This document shows positions 25,666 to 35,290 of a stretch of DNA of 64,000 nt, piece by piece (within the stretch, counting starts at the first letter, position 1; every line of letters starts with the position of its first letter). Made by a program: the position numbers and the translations under genes. This stretch comes from DAINPP01 sp963667315 (lineage in GTDB: Bacteria > Thermotogota > Thermotogae > MWEM01): the NCBI GenBank assembly GCA_963667315.1, contig OY763325.1:2046001-2110000 (forward strand), written 5' to 3'. The notes beneath the pieces were generated by a model, which was not told the DNA's origin, ran no database searches, and saw nothing but the letters and a program-made list of their open reading frames with translations.

Positions 25666-27207
25666 ATGAAGAGTTTGATCAAATCATTCAAAGGGGTTTA
25701 TTTATTTTATGTAGCCGTTATTCTCTTTTTCAGTCTGTACATCATCAGCTTCTTTGCGGAAAACTTTTATTGTTTGAATGAGGCGCAGCATTTTGATGCA
25801 TTTTTGACAAATGTGGTTCCGGCTCAATTGGAACGGTACAAGGTTCCGGGAATCGGTATCGGAACCGTTGAAGTGGGTAAAATTCAAAGCGTTGAAATGT
25901 ATGGGTTCGAAGATACGGAGAAAACAAAGTTGATGAGAGAAGAAACTTTGTTCAGAGCGGAATCCATCACGAAGATGTTTACCACGTATGGCATCATGAA
26001 ACTTGTTGAGGAAGGCAAGATCGCCTTAAATGACCCGGTGAGCCAATACCTCACAAGATGGCATATCCCGGAAAGTGCATACAATACAGGGGAGATCACA
26101 TTCAAGACCTTGTTAAACCACAGTTCCGGTCTCCCTTCAGGCATATTCGATATTTATACCAAAAACGAAACACCCCCATCCCTTGAGGAAGCTTTATCAG
26201 GTCATTCTCATAACCCGGAAGCGAAACCGGATATAGCACCCGGAACTGTTTTTCGTTACTCAAATCAGGGGTATGCCTTACTCGAATTGTTGATAGAAGA
26301 GATTGCACAACAACCCTTCGAAGACTATATGGCGGAAAACATTTTGAGCCCTCTCAATATGACCCATTCAACCTTTAAATGGAATCAATATGTTGCTGAA
26401 CACATCACTGAACAATACGATGAACACAATCGTTTAATCCCAAACTACAGATCTCCCGTCATGGCTAACGGCGGATTACACACAAATGTTCCCGATCTTC
26501 TTCATTTTTTGCTCTTCTGGGTTAACGATCAACAGGATGATGTCCCCTCATCCTTTCTATCCGAAGAGAGTCTGAATACAATGCATGCAGAACAGATTCA
26601 AACGAGTGGATTTCATCGCTTTTTCTCACAGTATTATGGATTGGGGCATTTTATAGACTATTCCGAAAGCGATCAGAAAATCATCTTTCATATGGGTCAA
26701 GGCGCGGGCGGATTGACCCTTTTAGTCGGTATTCCCCAAAAAGAGATAGGATTGGTGATTCTTACAAACAGTACCAGAAGCTGGCAACTGATAGTGAGTA
26801 TCTTGAACAAATGGTTAAATCATCATCGAATCAGATGGAATGGTATCAGCACTATATCACTTAGACTCAGAAATATTGTCGTAATCACTTTATCGATGAT
26901 TCTACTTATGATTTGTTTTCTCTTTCTAAGGTTTCTTGACAATATTGAAAAGAAAAGAAGAGTTCTTTTACCAAACACAAAAAACATTGGCTTGAAACAA
27001 ACCGTCTTCATCTTAACCGGAATAATTCTCTTCAGTTTCGCAGGATTTAGCAGCAACTTTGATAGGATCATCTGGATCCTGCCCAATATCATTGGTCATA
27101 TTAAAACAGTGATGATTTTAGCCGCGGTATTGATAATGCTATACGGATTGTTCCCCTACCAAACGAAGAGGAAAGGATTTATCGTTCAATTACCGCTTGA
27201 TTTTTAA
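25666..27207 (+). CDS. membrane-anchored serine hydrolase of the class C beta-lactamase fold
   Basis: 513 residues. TM helix at about 11-30, then a beta-lactamase/transpeptidase domain (about 45-380) with the S-x-x-K nucleophile in AESITKMF, Y-x-N as YSNQGY and an HMGQGAGG segment in the place of the KTG-like motif. The C-terminus has three hydrophobic helices (about 405-425, 445-465, 480-500). This layout is common in Firmicute peptidase/esterase-like proteins of the FmtA/penicillin-binding protein-like group. It starts eight bases after the hydrolase gene but its own ribosome binding site is weak (CGGGTAA), so translation may depend on the upstream gene. Confidence 0.88.
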   Translation: MKSLIKSFKGVYLFYVAVILFFSLYIISFFAENFYCLNEAQHFDAFLTNVVPAQLERYKVPGIGIGTVEVGKIQSVEMYGFEDTEKTKLMREETLFRAESITKMFTTYGIMKLVEEGKIALNDPVSQYLTRWHIPESAYNTGEITFKTLLNHSSGLPSGIFDIYTKNETPPSLEEALSGHSHNPEAKPDIAPGTVFRYSNQGYALLELLIEEIAQQPFEDYMAENILSPLNMTHSTFKWNQYVAEHITEQYDEHNRLIPNYRSPVMANGGLHTNVPDLLHFLLFWVNDQQDDVPSSFLSEESLNTMHAEQIQTSGFHRFFSQYYGLGHFIDYSESDQKIIFHMGQGAGGLTLLVGIPQKEIGLVILTNSTRSWQLIVSILNKWLNHHRIRWNGISTISLRLRNIVVITLSMILLMICFLFLRFLDNIEKKRRVLLPNTKNIGLKQTVFILTGIILFSFAGFSSNFDRIIWILPNIIGHIKTVMILAAVLIMLYGLFPYQTKRKGFIVQLPLDF

Positions 27208-27344
27208 ACTTTTCAATCGCTATACACCTGTGCCACAGTTTTCATCATACCCTACCTCAAATGATTGCCCTCACTCTAACTGGATAAATTATTAGAAATC
27301 GAATGCTATAATCAAAACAGTTTAAAGATGGGGTTGTGATGTAA

Positions 27345-28838
27345 ATGACAGAAAGAGAACAAAATATCATTCAGGAATATCTTCATAATTTAAAAGTTGA
27401 AGGGATCAATACACCGAAAAGGTTATTCGATACGCCTTATATAAAGGAGCTCTACGAAGAACTCAAACGACATAAACTTGAAGAAAACACTGCGATTAAA
27501 GTCCCGGAATCCTATCATGTGGTTCTCGCATGGCTGGCACTCCTTTCGGGTGATAATCCAACGTTGTACAGCCTTTCTAAAAGGATTAATGAAAAACATC
27601 TCGATAAACATTTCCTGTCCTTTTTTGAGGAATTAAAGGCTCTTTCCGGTCTCTTCGGTGAAGTGGATGAAAGACTTGAGCACAGTTTAAAGGCCTTTGA
27701 ATTATTGGGTGAACAAGACAGATCTTTTTTCAAGGCAAATGCCATGCTTACACATGGACAGATACTCGTTGGATTGAACAGGCTAAGAGAAGCGGCTGAT
27801 TTTTTTTATAAGGCATATGATCTTTTTATCGAACATCAGATGTTTTTTCCCGCTGTCGTCTCACTCACCAACGCTTTACTGAACTATTTTAAACTCGGCG
27901 AATTGAATGAGGTTAAATCAATGGCCAAACATACCTTTCTAATTTCATCCGCTTTTGGAAAAAAAGAACATATTTACCTCGATATCCTCCGTCTTCCGCT
28001 GGGGATGTGTTACCTGGAAGAAATGAAATTGAATCTTGCCCTCGACAATTTAAAAAAAGCGCAACGGACCATTGACGCGCTAAAACTCATCCATATGCAC
28101 GGTTACATCGAAATTTATCTGCTGAAAACAGTTGCTTTGCTGAACGATAAAGTCTCATTAAAAACCATCATAGATGAGGCACAGAAAACATATCAAAACA
28201 TGCATTATCCGATGATGGGCTGGATCACCCTGTACGGAAAGATTTTATTGGAGGGTACTTTATCAAAACAAGAGATTGAATTGCTGCAAACATCACTCGC
28301 TGAAAGTCCGTACAAACCCTCAATCCTGATCGAAATGCTGTGCTATCTTCATCATCAATCCAAAATTCGAACCTTCTCAAAAGATATACTGCTCGATTCG
28401 GTCAAGACATGCCGGTATAACGGCAATGTTGTTGAATTACAAGTCTATTTGCTTCATCTCGGTGAATACTATTTTTTAAAAAATGATTTATCATCCGCCG
28501 AAACCATCCTGAAAGAAGCCGTTGAAATCTTTCAAAAAAACGGATTGAAAGCGGCTTTTTACACCCTGCCGTTTCATTTCTGGTCTATCATCAACAACCT
28601 GACCGACAAAATCCCCCTCCCTGACGATCAAACGCTCCCAATAGAAGCTTTAACCTCAAGGGAAATAGAAATCCTCTCATTGATCTCTCACGGAAAGAAG
28701 AACAACGAAATAGCACATGAACTCTTCATCAGCCTCGGAACGGTCAAATGGCATATCTCCAATATCTTCGGAAAACTCGGTGTCAAAAACAGAATAAAGG
28801 CCGTTCAGGAAGCCAAACGGTTTGGTTTTCTGAAATAA
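27345..28838 (+). CDS. TPR-containing LuxR family transcriptional regulator
   Basis: 497 residues. Residues 1-425 are helical repeats of TPR/MalT-like type, without any NTPase P-loop, and residues 432-495 are a LuxR (GerE) helix-turn-helix: LTSREIEILSLISHGKKNNE, then IAHELFISLGTVKWHISNIF. So it is like a MalT protein lacking its ATPase domain; the repeats probably sense a ligand or partner. TATAAT at 27307-27312 precedes it. Downstream genes on the same strand (ICMT-like methyltransferase, membrane hydrolase) are candidate targets. Confidence 0.88.
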   Translation: MTEREQNIIQEYLHNLKVEGINTPKRLFDTPYIKELYEELKRHKLEENTAIKVPESYHVVLAWLALLSGDNPTLYSLSKRINEKHLDKHFLSFFEELKALSGLFGEVDERLEHSLKAFELLGEQDRSFFKANAMLTHGQILVGLNRLREAADFFYKAYDLFIEHQMFFPAVVSLTNALLNYFKLGELNEVKSMAKHTFLISSAFGKKEHIYLDILRLPLGMCYLEEMKLNLALDNLKKAQRTIDALKLIHMHGYIEIYLLKTVALLNDKVSLKTIIDEAQKTYQNMHYPMMGWITLYGKILLEGTLSKQEIELLQTSLAESPYKPSILIEMLCYLHHQSKIRTFSKDILLDSVKTCRYNGNVVELQVYLLHLGEYYFLKNDLSSAETILKEAVEIFQKNGLKAAFYTLPFHFWSIINNLTDKIPLPDDQTLPIEALTSREIEILSLISHGKKNNEIAHELFISLGTVKWHISNIFGKLGVKNRIKAVQEAKRFGFLK

Positions 28839-28874
28839 ACCGGTTCATTTCAGAAAATCCCTAACTTTAGTCAG

Positions 28875-28903
28875 GTGACTTCCCTTTAATTTTTTCATAT
28901 AAT
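28875..28903 (+). promoter_or_regulatory. promoter of the methyltransferase/hydrolase pair
   Basis: GTGACT (28875-28880), 17-base spacer, TATAAT (28898-28903), followed by AAGGAGG and ATG at 28935. Confidence 0.5.
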
Positions 28904-28934
28904 CAAACTGAAAATTTTAAGGAGGACTGATACG

Positions 28935-29546
28935 ATGGAGACTTTAGACAGTCATTTTGAGCAATGGTGGGGCGTAATCTTTTTCATTATCCTTTATGGG
29001 TCAATTTTATTCTTCCTACCTTTTTACAAAAAAACACAGAAAAAACCGGCCGGTGCTTTTTTTGCCTTTATCCTGGCATTTGCCATAGAAATGCATGGGA
29101 TTCCCTTCAGTATGTATTTGATCGGCATAATTTTCGGTAGAACCCTTCCCGAAGGCATCCTTTGGGGACACACGTTTATCAAACAGATTGGATTTGCGGG
29201 AATGTATATCAACATTGTTTTATCGTTATCCGGACTTTTTATGATCATCAACGGATGGTACACCATTTATCACGGTTACTGGAAAAAAGTTGATGGTGAA
29301 GGAAAAGTAGTAAAAAAAGGGATATACCGCTATATCCGACACCCCCAATACGCAGGTCTTTTCCTGATCTCAACGGGTATGCTGGTAGAATGGGCAACAC
29401 TTCCAACATTGATTTTGTTTCCGATTATCATCTGGATGTACAACAGACTTGCCAAAAAAGAGGAAGGGGATATGTTAAACGAATTTGGCGAGGAATACCG
29501 AACGTATATGAAAAACACAAAACGGTTCATCCCGTTTGTCTGGTAA
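28935..29546 (+). CDS. isoprenylcysteine carboxyl methyltransferase-like membrane methyltransferase
   Basis: 203 residues with about five membrane helices. The C-terminal half has the ICMT/PEMT signature: GIYRYIRHPQYAGLF followed by an EE (KKEEGDML) and the EEYRTYMKNTKRFIPFVW tail, which bind S-adenosylmethionine in this family. Bacterial members act on lipids or small isoprenoid substrates; which one is not known. AAGGAGG precedes the ATG. The next gene starts 11 bases downstream, so the two form an operon. Confidence 0.88.
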   Translation: METLDSHFEQWWGVIFFIILYGSILFFLPFYKKTQKKPAGAFFAFILAFAIEMHGIPFSMYLIGIIFGRTLPEGILWGHTFIKQIGFAGMYINIVLSLSGLFMIINGWYTIYHGYWKKVDGEGKVVKKGIYRYIRHPQYAGLFLISTGMLVEWATLPTLILFPIIIWMYNRLAKKEEGDMLNEFGEEYRTYMKNTKRFIPFVW

Positions 29547-29557
29547 GGAGAATGAAT

Positions 29558-30823
29558 ATGAAAGAGATAATTGTAAGAATGCTATTGAGTTTTTTGTTTT
29601 TAACGGGTATAGAAGGTCTCGTGATATTTTTTAACAGGGAACAGGCCTTTTTTGTTTACTGGCTCTATTTTTTGATCGCTTTGGCTATCCTGGCTGTTCT
29701 ACTCATTACGGTCATGATCACTGGTTTTTTAAAACTAAAGGCCGGAAGAACCGGGATGAAAGAGAAAGAACCTTCACTATTTATAAGAAGCTTGAGCTGG
29801 ACCGTGTTTGTTTTTCTATTTTTGCTGGTCCAGGTAATCATCAGTCAATGGTCGGCCTTTTCACCAACAGATGAAGGCTTTGCCTATTTTGAAACAGTTG
29901 ACCTCAACGGGACAATGCAAACCATCAGCGTAAGAGGAACCTCCAAAAACAATCCTGTTATCCTGTTTCTTGCCGGGGGGCCGGGAGGCTCACAGATACC
30001 GGCGACAAGGGAGTTCCTGACAGAACTTGAAAAGGATTATACGATCGTGAACTGGGAACAGCCGGGGGTTGGGAAATCGTACAATGCCCGGGAGGTCTCA
30101 TCCCTGACACCGGATATTTATCTCAAAGATGCCCACGCCCTGACTACCTATCTGAAAAAAGAATTCAATCGGGAAAAGATATACCTGATCGGTGAATCGT
30201 GGGGGAGTTATCTCGGCATCCGACTGGCTCATGATTACGGAAAAGATTACCACGCCTTTATCGGAACGGGGCAAATGGTTGATTTTACAGAAACAGAACA
30301 ATACTGCTATGAACTGGCAAAGACTATTTCGGAGGAAACAGGTGATTTAAGACAGTTACAGGCACTTGAAAATTTAAAAAGACCTCCGATAAGGGGGCAA
30401 AACATCTCACTTGAAGTGGGAACCTATCTAACTTATCTATACAGGGTCATGCTTCATGATCCCGATATCAACCATACAAACTGGAACACCTTTAAAATCA
30501 TTTTTTCACCTGAATATGGAATTATCGATACAGTCAATTATTTTAAAGGCCTTTACTTCACCTTCAGCGAAGTCTATCAACAACTTTATGAAGTCGATCT
30601 TCGTGAAACATATACAACGTTTGATATCCCAATCTATATGCTTCATGGGAGACACGATATCAACGCACCGGGTTATCTTGTTGAAGATTATTTTAAAAAG
30701 ATACATTCTCCGGATAAAAGACTCATATGGTTTGAACATTCCGGGCATAACCCATGGATCGAAGAATCTAATGCCTTTCACAGGCAAGTCAAAGAATTGT
30801 TTTCACACCATATCACCCCATAA
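29558..30823 (+). CDS. membrane-anchored alpha/beta hydrolase, proline iminopeptidase-like
   Basis: 421 residues from ATG at 29558 (AAGGAG at seven bases; the ATG at 29552 is too close). Three hydrophobic helices in the first 105 residues, then an extracytoplasmic alpha/beta hydrolase with the HGGPG-like oxyanion motif LAGGPGGS, DYTIVNWEQPGVGKS, nucleophile elbow GESWG, an acid in HGRHDINAPG and histidine in EHSGHNPW. The DQRGxGxS signature of prolyl aminopeptidases is present as WEQPGVGKS. Ends at a long hairpin. Confidence 0.9.
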   Translation: MKEIIVRMLLSFLFLTGIEGLVIFFNREQAFFVYWLYFLIALAILAVLLITVMITGFLKLKAGRTGMKEKEPSLFIRSLSWTVFVFLFLLVQVIISQWSAFSPTDEGFAYFETVDLNGTMQTISVRGTSKNNPVILFLAGGPGGSQIPATREFLTELEKDYTIVNWEQPGVGKSYNAREVSSLTPDIYLKDAHALTTYLKKEFNREKIYLIGESWGSYLGIRLAHDYGKDYHAFIGTGQMVDFTETEQYCYELAKTISEETGDLRQLQALENLKRPPIRGQNISLEVGTYLTYLYRVMLHDPDINHTNWNTFKIIFSPEYGIIDTVNYFKGLYFTFSEVYQQLYEVDLRETYTTFDIPIYMLHGRHDINAPGYLVEDYFKKIHSPDKRLIWFEHSGHNPWIEESNAFHRQVKELFSHHITP

Positions 30824-30826
30824 AAA

Positions 30827-30868
30827 AAATGACAATGGAAGTTGCAAATGCAACTTCCATTGTCATTT
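30827..30868. terminator. 20-base-pair perfect hairpin after the hydrolase gene
   Basis: A 20-base perfect inverted repeat with a two-base loop starts three bases after the stop codon. T8 follows the stem only on the minus strand; on the plus strand only three T follow. It may act as a terminator or as a 3-prime stabilising hairpin. Confidence 0.6.
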
Positions 30869-31024
30869 GACTCATCCCCATATAAACTGATATGACATTT
30901 ATAACGAAACTTTTAATTAATCTTATTTTTACCAAAACAAGTGATGTGATTTTTCGTTCATTTTAAAACTTTTATGATAAAATTAATTCAGTTTCAGAAG
31001 CAGTTCTATTTTGGGGGCAGCTGA

Positions 31025-32029
31025 ATGGATTTTCTCGAAGAAAAAAAAGATGAATTCGGGCATAAAGTTTATATAACACTTTTAAAGACGCTTTCTATGT
31101 TAGCGATACTCAGTATCATAGGAAACATGTCATACGGACTCCCATTTGCTTTAAACTTCAAATGGGGTACACTTCTCGTTATCAATATCATCTCGATTTA
31201 TTTTATGAAACGGGATCAATACATCTTCCTTTTAAAAACGCTTTTTATTTCGATCATCACATTTGTCTTTATCCCCCTCAGCTGGTTTGAATCCGGGGGC
31301 AGTTCAAATAGCATCATCGCTTATTTCGTCCTTCTCATGATCTGTACGACTTTTCTCTATTGGGGTAAAACGAGGATCTTCTTCGTTATCTCACAAATCG
31401 CCATATTTATAACATTACATATCGTGGAATACAAATATCCGAATCTGATACAAAAATTCGATGCTCAAACGCTTTTCATCGATAAACTGTTTCAGATTCC
31501 ATTGACATTGATCGCAGCCTTTATTTTCCTGAGAGCCTTCGCCAATGCCTATATATCCGAAAGAAAAAAATTGAATTTCCTTGTTCATCACGATTCCCTG
31601 ACAAGTCTCTACAACCGTCGCTCTTTTGATATCCATCTCGAAAAACTTTTAAACAGTAATATTGATGCCAATCAAGAAGCCTATCTCATCTTTATGGATC
31701 TGGATAATTTCAAGCTGATCAACGATGAAAAAGGGCATCACATCGGTGACAAAGTCCTGATTGATCTTGCCGATCATATCCAGAAACAGATCAAGGAAGG
31801 AGATATCGCCGCAAGATGGGGAGGGGATGAATACGCCATCATCTTCCACGGAACAGAAAGTGCCCTCCGCTCAACGTTGAAAGATATTCACAAATTTCCC
31901 TACCCCATCAGTTCCGGTGCTACGAAAATAAGGCAGGATGAAAATGACATCATTCGCCTTCTGAAGCGAGCGGATAAAGCAGCTTACAAATCAAAATCCG
32001 AAGGGAAGGGACAGTTTAGTATCCAGTAA
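31025..32029 (+). CDS. diguanylate cyclase with N-terminal membrane sensor
   Basis: 334 residues. Six hydrophobic helices in residues 15-180 form a membrane sensor of MASE type, followed by a GGDEF domain (about 190-330) with HHDSLTSLYNRRSFD at its start and the active site RWGGDEY. The Phe-to-Tyr change is tolerated in active enzymes. No RxxD I-site is present (KEGD at the position), so feedback inhibition is probably missing, unlike the cyclases at 5123 and 39048. GGGGG precedes the ATG. Convergent with the ABC gene, one base between stop codons. Confidence 0.9.
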   Translation: MDFLEEKKDEFGHKVYITLLKTLSMLAILSIIGNMSYGLPFALNFKWGTLLVINIISIYFMKRDQYIFLLKTLFISIITFVFIPLSWFESGGSSNSIIAYFVLLMICTTFLYWGKTRIFFVISQIAIFITLHIVEYKYPNLIQKFDAQTLFIDKLFQIPLTLIAAFIFLRAFANAYISERKKLNFLVHHDSLTSLYNRRSFDIHLEKLLNSNIDANQEAYLIFMDLDNFKLINDEKGHHIGDKVLIDLADHIQKQIKEGDIAARWGGDEYAIIFHGTESALRSTLKDIHKFPYPISSGATKIRQDENDIIRLLKRADKAAYKSKSEGKGQFSIQ

Positions 32030-32030
32030 A

Positions 32031-33608
32031 TTAAATGATCAGTTTCCCATTTTCCATCACAAGTACCTCATCATAATTTCTGAGATTCTCTTCCGACAAA
32101 TCATGAGTCACACTGATGAAAACCTTCGACTCAGCTCCAAAGATAAAATCTTTGGCATCTTTTCGATTCTTAAAGTCAATGGTACTGAACACTTCATCGA
32201 GAAGGATGATTTCTTTTTTGGACGAATGACTTCTCATTAGCAATAACAGTTTCTTCTCACCGCCACTCAGCTGACGGCTGTCATGGCACCCTTTAATACG
32301 GCTGAGAATTTCCGTCGTAAAATGTCTCCCGATTTCTTCATCGTCTGGTACATGCGTGCCAAAGAGAGAGATGTTATCCTGATAATCCGCATAAAAGATA
32401 TGCTCCTGCTGCGCAGCTCCTGTCAATATCTTTTTGATGGATTCTTCCTCAACGGATTTTCCATTCACAAGGATTTCACCTCTCTCTGGTATAATCTCTC
32501 CTCTGATCAATGAGAGCAAAGTGGATTTTCCCGAACCGGAATGCCCTACAATTGCGTATTTCTTTCCGGATTCAAAGGTGTAGTTAAAGGCTTCCAAGGT
32601 GAAATTTCCCCTTTTCAGAAAGACATTTCGAAATTCAATCTGTTTCGGAGATCCGTATAAGATGATATTTTTACCTTCCGATTTTAATTCAGCGATCACA
32701 TGATCAATTTTCTTCTCCACTTCTTTTCCGGCACTCAAGGCGTTTATATCGTTCAGAATATATTTGATGGGATAGATGAAGTTTTCAATATACCCGAATG
32801 TAGCTACGCCCGCCCCAATCGTAATATCCTTTCTAATCAGCAGATAACCCACCATCATAAAAGCGGCAAGACTGATAAAATCCATTACCATGCCATTCGT
32901 TACATTGGTAAAGGTCTTGAACTTCCCAAATGACAATTGTGAATTTTCCTGCTTGAGCAAATGCTTATAATGTTCATCGGACACTTTCTTCTTAGACACC
33001 CCGTCAAGCGACGTATGACCATTTAGAAAATCCGTCGTATAATTGATATACGTTCCCAAATCTTCAAGATATTTCTTTTTTCTCTCCGCCAGCGTCTTCG
33101 CTATCAATCTCGGTACAAAAGCGCTTATGAGTGAGGCACCCATCACAATAACGGCGATTCTCAGATCAACAAACAAGATCATGGCTACCGCATAAACAAT
33201 GAGCATCAGCAATGACTTGACCATATCCACAGCCCCTTCAATTCGTGTGTTTTCGAGGGTATTCACATCATTGTCTATCATTGAAACATATTCACCAACA
33301 CTCTTTTCGCTAAATTTCGAATGACTATACCCGAGAAAAGACCTGAACAGTATCTCCTTTACGGCAATATGAAAATCCGTCAAACGTTTCCAGCTACTCG
33401 CTTGCGAGACATATTGAAGAAACGCACTGGAGAAAATCGCGATGATGTAATAAAAGAAAAGTTTCCACAATTGTCCATATTGACCCGTCTCAACAGTATC
33501 AAAAAGCAGCTTGTTCAGATAGGGAACAATGGCAATGGCAAGTGAATACAAGAAAGAAAAGACAATTTCGATAATCGTAGGTCTTTTAATATATTTAAAG
33601 TATTTCAT
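32031..33608 (-). CDS. ABC transporter half-exporter (membrane domain plus ATPase)
   Basis: 525 residues from ATG at 33608 (AAGGATGGAG upstream; the ATG at 33617 lies inside that site). About six membrane helices in residues 15-290 and a C-terminal ATPase: Walker A GHSGSGKST, Q-loop GAAQQEHIFY, signature QLSGGEKKLLLL, Walker B IILLDEVFSTID and H-loop SVTHD, all intact. Type I exporter fold, homodimer or heterodimer. The gene is the most downstream of a minus-strand set with an MFS exporter, a degenerate ABC ATPase, a 71-residue protein and a secreted peptide, suggesting peptide export or self-protection (inference). Confidence 0.9.
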   Translation of the reverse strand: MKYFKYIKRPTIIEIVFSFLYSLAIAIVPYLNKLLFDTVETGQYGQLWKLFFYYIIAIFSSAFLQYVSQASSWKRLTDFHIAVKEILFRSFLGYSHSKFSEKSVGEYVSMIDNDVNTLENTRIEGAVDMVKSLLMLIVYAVAMILFVDLRIAVIVMGASLISAFVPRLIAKTLAERKKKYLEDLGTYINYTTDFLNGHTSLDGVSKKKVSDEHYKHLLKQENSQLSFGKFKTFTNVTNGMVMDFISLAAFMMVGYLLIRKDITIGAGVATFGYIENFIYPIKYILNDINALSAGKEVEKKIDHVIAELKSEGKNIILYGSPKQIEFRNVFLKRGNFTLEAFNYTFESGKKYAIVGHSGSGKSTLLSLIRGEIIPERGEILVNGKSVEEESIKKILTGAAQQEHIFYADYQDNISLFGTHVPDDEEIGRHFTTEILSRIKGCHDSRQLSGGEKKLLLLMRSHSSKKEIILLDEVFSTIDFKNRKDAKDFIFGAESKVFISVTHDLSEENLRNYDEVLVMENGKLII

Positions 33609-33887
33609 AATCTCCATCCTTTTAAAATAGTTTTTTACTTACGTTGCCGAATAATTGAAAAAGACTAAAGGAAATATAGCTAATCTATACTGAAAAATAC
33701 CGTTCAATACAAAACAGATGTCAAATGCGTTCATCATTTAATTGTTATTTATTCCCGTCTTTTTAAGAAATGTTTGAAACCATTCTAATTATTCACCTAA
33801 CGCTCACGACTCACATCCTATTTTAAAAGTTTATGACTAAAATACTTTATCTTCCATTATATCAGATTTATTACAGAAAACAACAGA

Positions 33888-35093
33888 CTATTTTGTTTCA
33901 AAGTCAAACACTTTACTATCCGTTATCTTCCAAAGCAATCCCCCACATAAAACAAAAACAGCTCCACTGAAAAGCATAACCGTTTGAACTGAGAGAGCAT
34001 CGTAGAGAAAACCGTAAAGAATATTCCCGAGCATACTAGACAGTATCGCAATTACAGTTATCAAACTGAACAATTTACCGAGTATCTTTTCATCAGCGGT
34101 TTTTTGAATGAACGTCGTGAAAAGGATATCCGTTACAGCACTAAAAGTCCCAATGAACAGAAGTAACACAAGCTTTATGGGGAAATTCAATACAATTCCA
34201 TATCCCCCCATCATCACACCGGAAAGAATGATGAATCGGTGAATCTTATTCTGACAATTTTTAATCAGCGGCATCAGAAAAAGGATCAACAAACCGCCTC
34301 CATTGTAAACACTTTTCAATAAACCAAATCCCTGATTTCCAATATTAAGCACTTCTGATATCACCGGAAAAGAAAGTGAGCAGGATACTCCGGTTAGGAT
34401 GATGAAGACAAAAACAACGATCATTTTCAAAAGGGGTTTATTCCCTTTGAGATACATGATAGTCTCAATGATTTCCCCCTTCAAACTTAACGTTTCCTTT
34501 TCAACTGCCTCTCTGTCAACTTTCACTTTTATCAGAGAAATCAACAGAAAGGCGAGAACAAAGGTCAGTAAGTCAACAACGATGATCAGAAAGATATTCT
34601 CCGCCAATAACCCTGCGAGTAAACTGGCCCCTATCGTACAACAGCTCTTTCCGAACGCCAGGAGAGTGTTCATCTCAGGAAGATTTTTTCTGTTGATTTT
34701 TACCAGCAGCTTATTCAACAACGGTGCCTTTCCCGAAGCGACAAGGGCATTGACGAAGATACAGGTCAAAATGAGCGGTATACTCACATTGCCACTAAAA
34801 AAAGCACCGATCAAAACCAGTACCACTGCGCCTTGTGCAATATAAATGATCCTGAATATTATCACCGATCGCTTCCTGTCGATAAAAACTCCGAAGAGAA
34901 AGACAAATAGCAGTGTGGGCAGCAAATCGACAGCCTTCAACAAGCCGACAGCTGTTGATGAATTACTTTGAGAAAAAACAAACCACATGATCGCAGTAAA
35001 AAACAACACATCCCCAAACACACTGATGATTTCTGCCAAAAACAGATAAAGAAAGTCATTTTGCCGCAAAACGCTTTTTACCGTTTTAAACAT
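33888..35093 (-). CDS. MFS transporter
   Basis: 401 residues from ATG at 35093, with GGGGGATG upstream; a longer frame to 35135 lacks a start signal. Twelve hydrophobic helices; GVFIDRKRSVIIF after the second helix is the MFS motif-A region (normally G-x-L-a-D-r-x-G-r-k). Similar in size and layout to macrolide/lantibiotic-associated MFS efflux proteins. Two matching operator palindromes lie in its promoter (35138-35225). Substrate not known. Confidence 0.9.
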   Translation of the reverse strand: MFKTVKSVLRQNDFLYLFLAEIISVFGDVLFFTAIMWFVFSQSNSSTAVGLLKAVDLLPTLLFVFLFGVFIDRKRSVIIFRIIYIAQGAVVLVLIGAFFSGNVSIPLILTCIFVNALVASGKAPLLNKLLVKINRKNLPEMNTLLAFGKSCCTIGASLLAGLLAENIFLIIVVDLLTFVLAFLLISLIKVKVDREAVEKETLSLKGEIIETIMYLKGNKPLLKMIVVFVFIILTGVSCSLSFPVISEVLNIGNQGFGLLKSVYNGGGLLILFLMPLIKNCQNKIHRFIILSGVMMGGYGIVLNFPIKLVLLLFIGTFSAVTDILFTTFIQKTADEKILGKLFSLITVIAILSSMLGNILYGFLYDALSVQTVMLFSGAVFVLCGGLLWKITDSKVFDFETK

Positions 35094-35137
35094 ATCACAT
35101 CCCCCACACTTTACTCCATCAAATTTGAAACACAATT

Positions 35138-35225
35138 AATATAATCGTTGTAGGGTACTATACGTCAACTCCTTAATCGAAGAGAAAAAGTAACTATTTT
35201 GTTATGGCATGTAGGGCACTACATG
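35138..35225 (-). promoter_or_regulatory. MFS promoter with two operator palindromes
   Basis: Minus-strand -35 TTGACG (35168-35163) and -10 TATATT (35143-35138), spacer 19. Between them is TGTAGGGTACTATA (35149-35162), and 46 bases upstream is the longer palindrome CATGTAGGGCACTACATG (35208-35225). Common core TGTAGGGYACTAYA. A repressor in the promoter spacer is expected; no gene for it is adjacent. BlaI/MecI-type sites share the TACTACA/TGTAGTA look, but this is only a resemblance. Confidence 0.6.
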
Positions 35226-35229
35226 TTTA

Positions 35230-35265
35230 CAAAAAAACAGTGCCTGAATAGTTCAAGGCACTGTT
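35230..35265 (-). terminator. terminator of the degenerate ABC ATPase gene
   Basis: 10-base stem AACAGTGCCT / AGGCACTGTT, ten-base loop, T7 after the stem on the minus strand; 25 bases beyond the stop codon at 35291. Confidence 0.8.
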
Positions 35266-35290
35266 AAAATTCAATTTAAAGAAAAATGGC

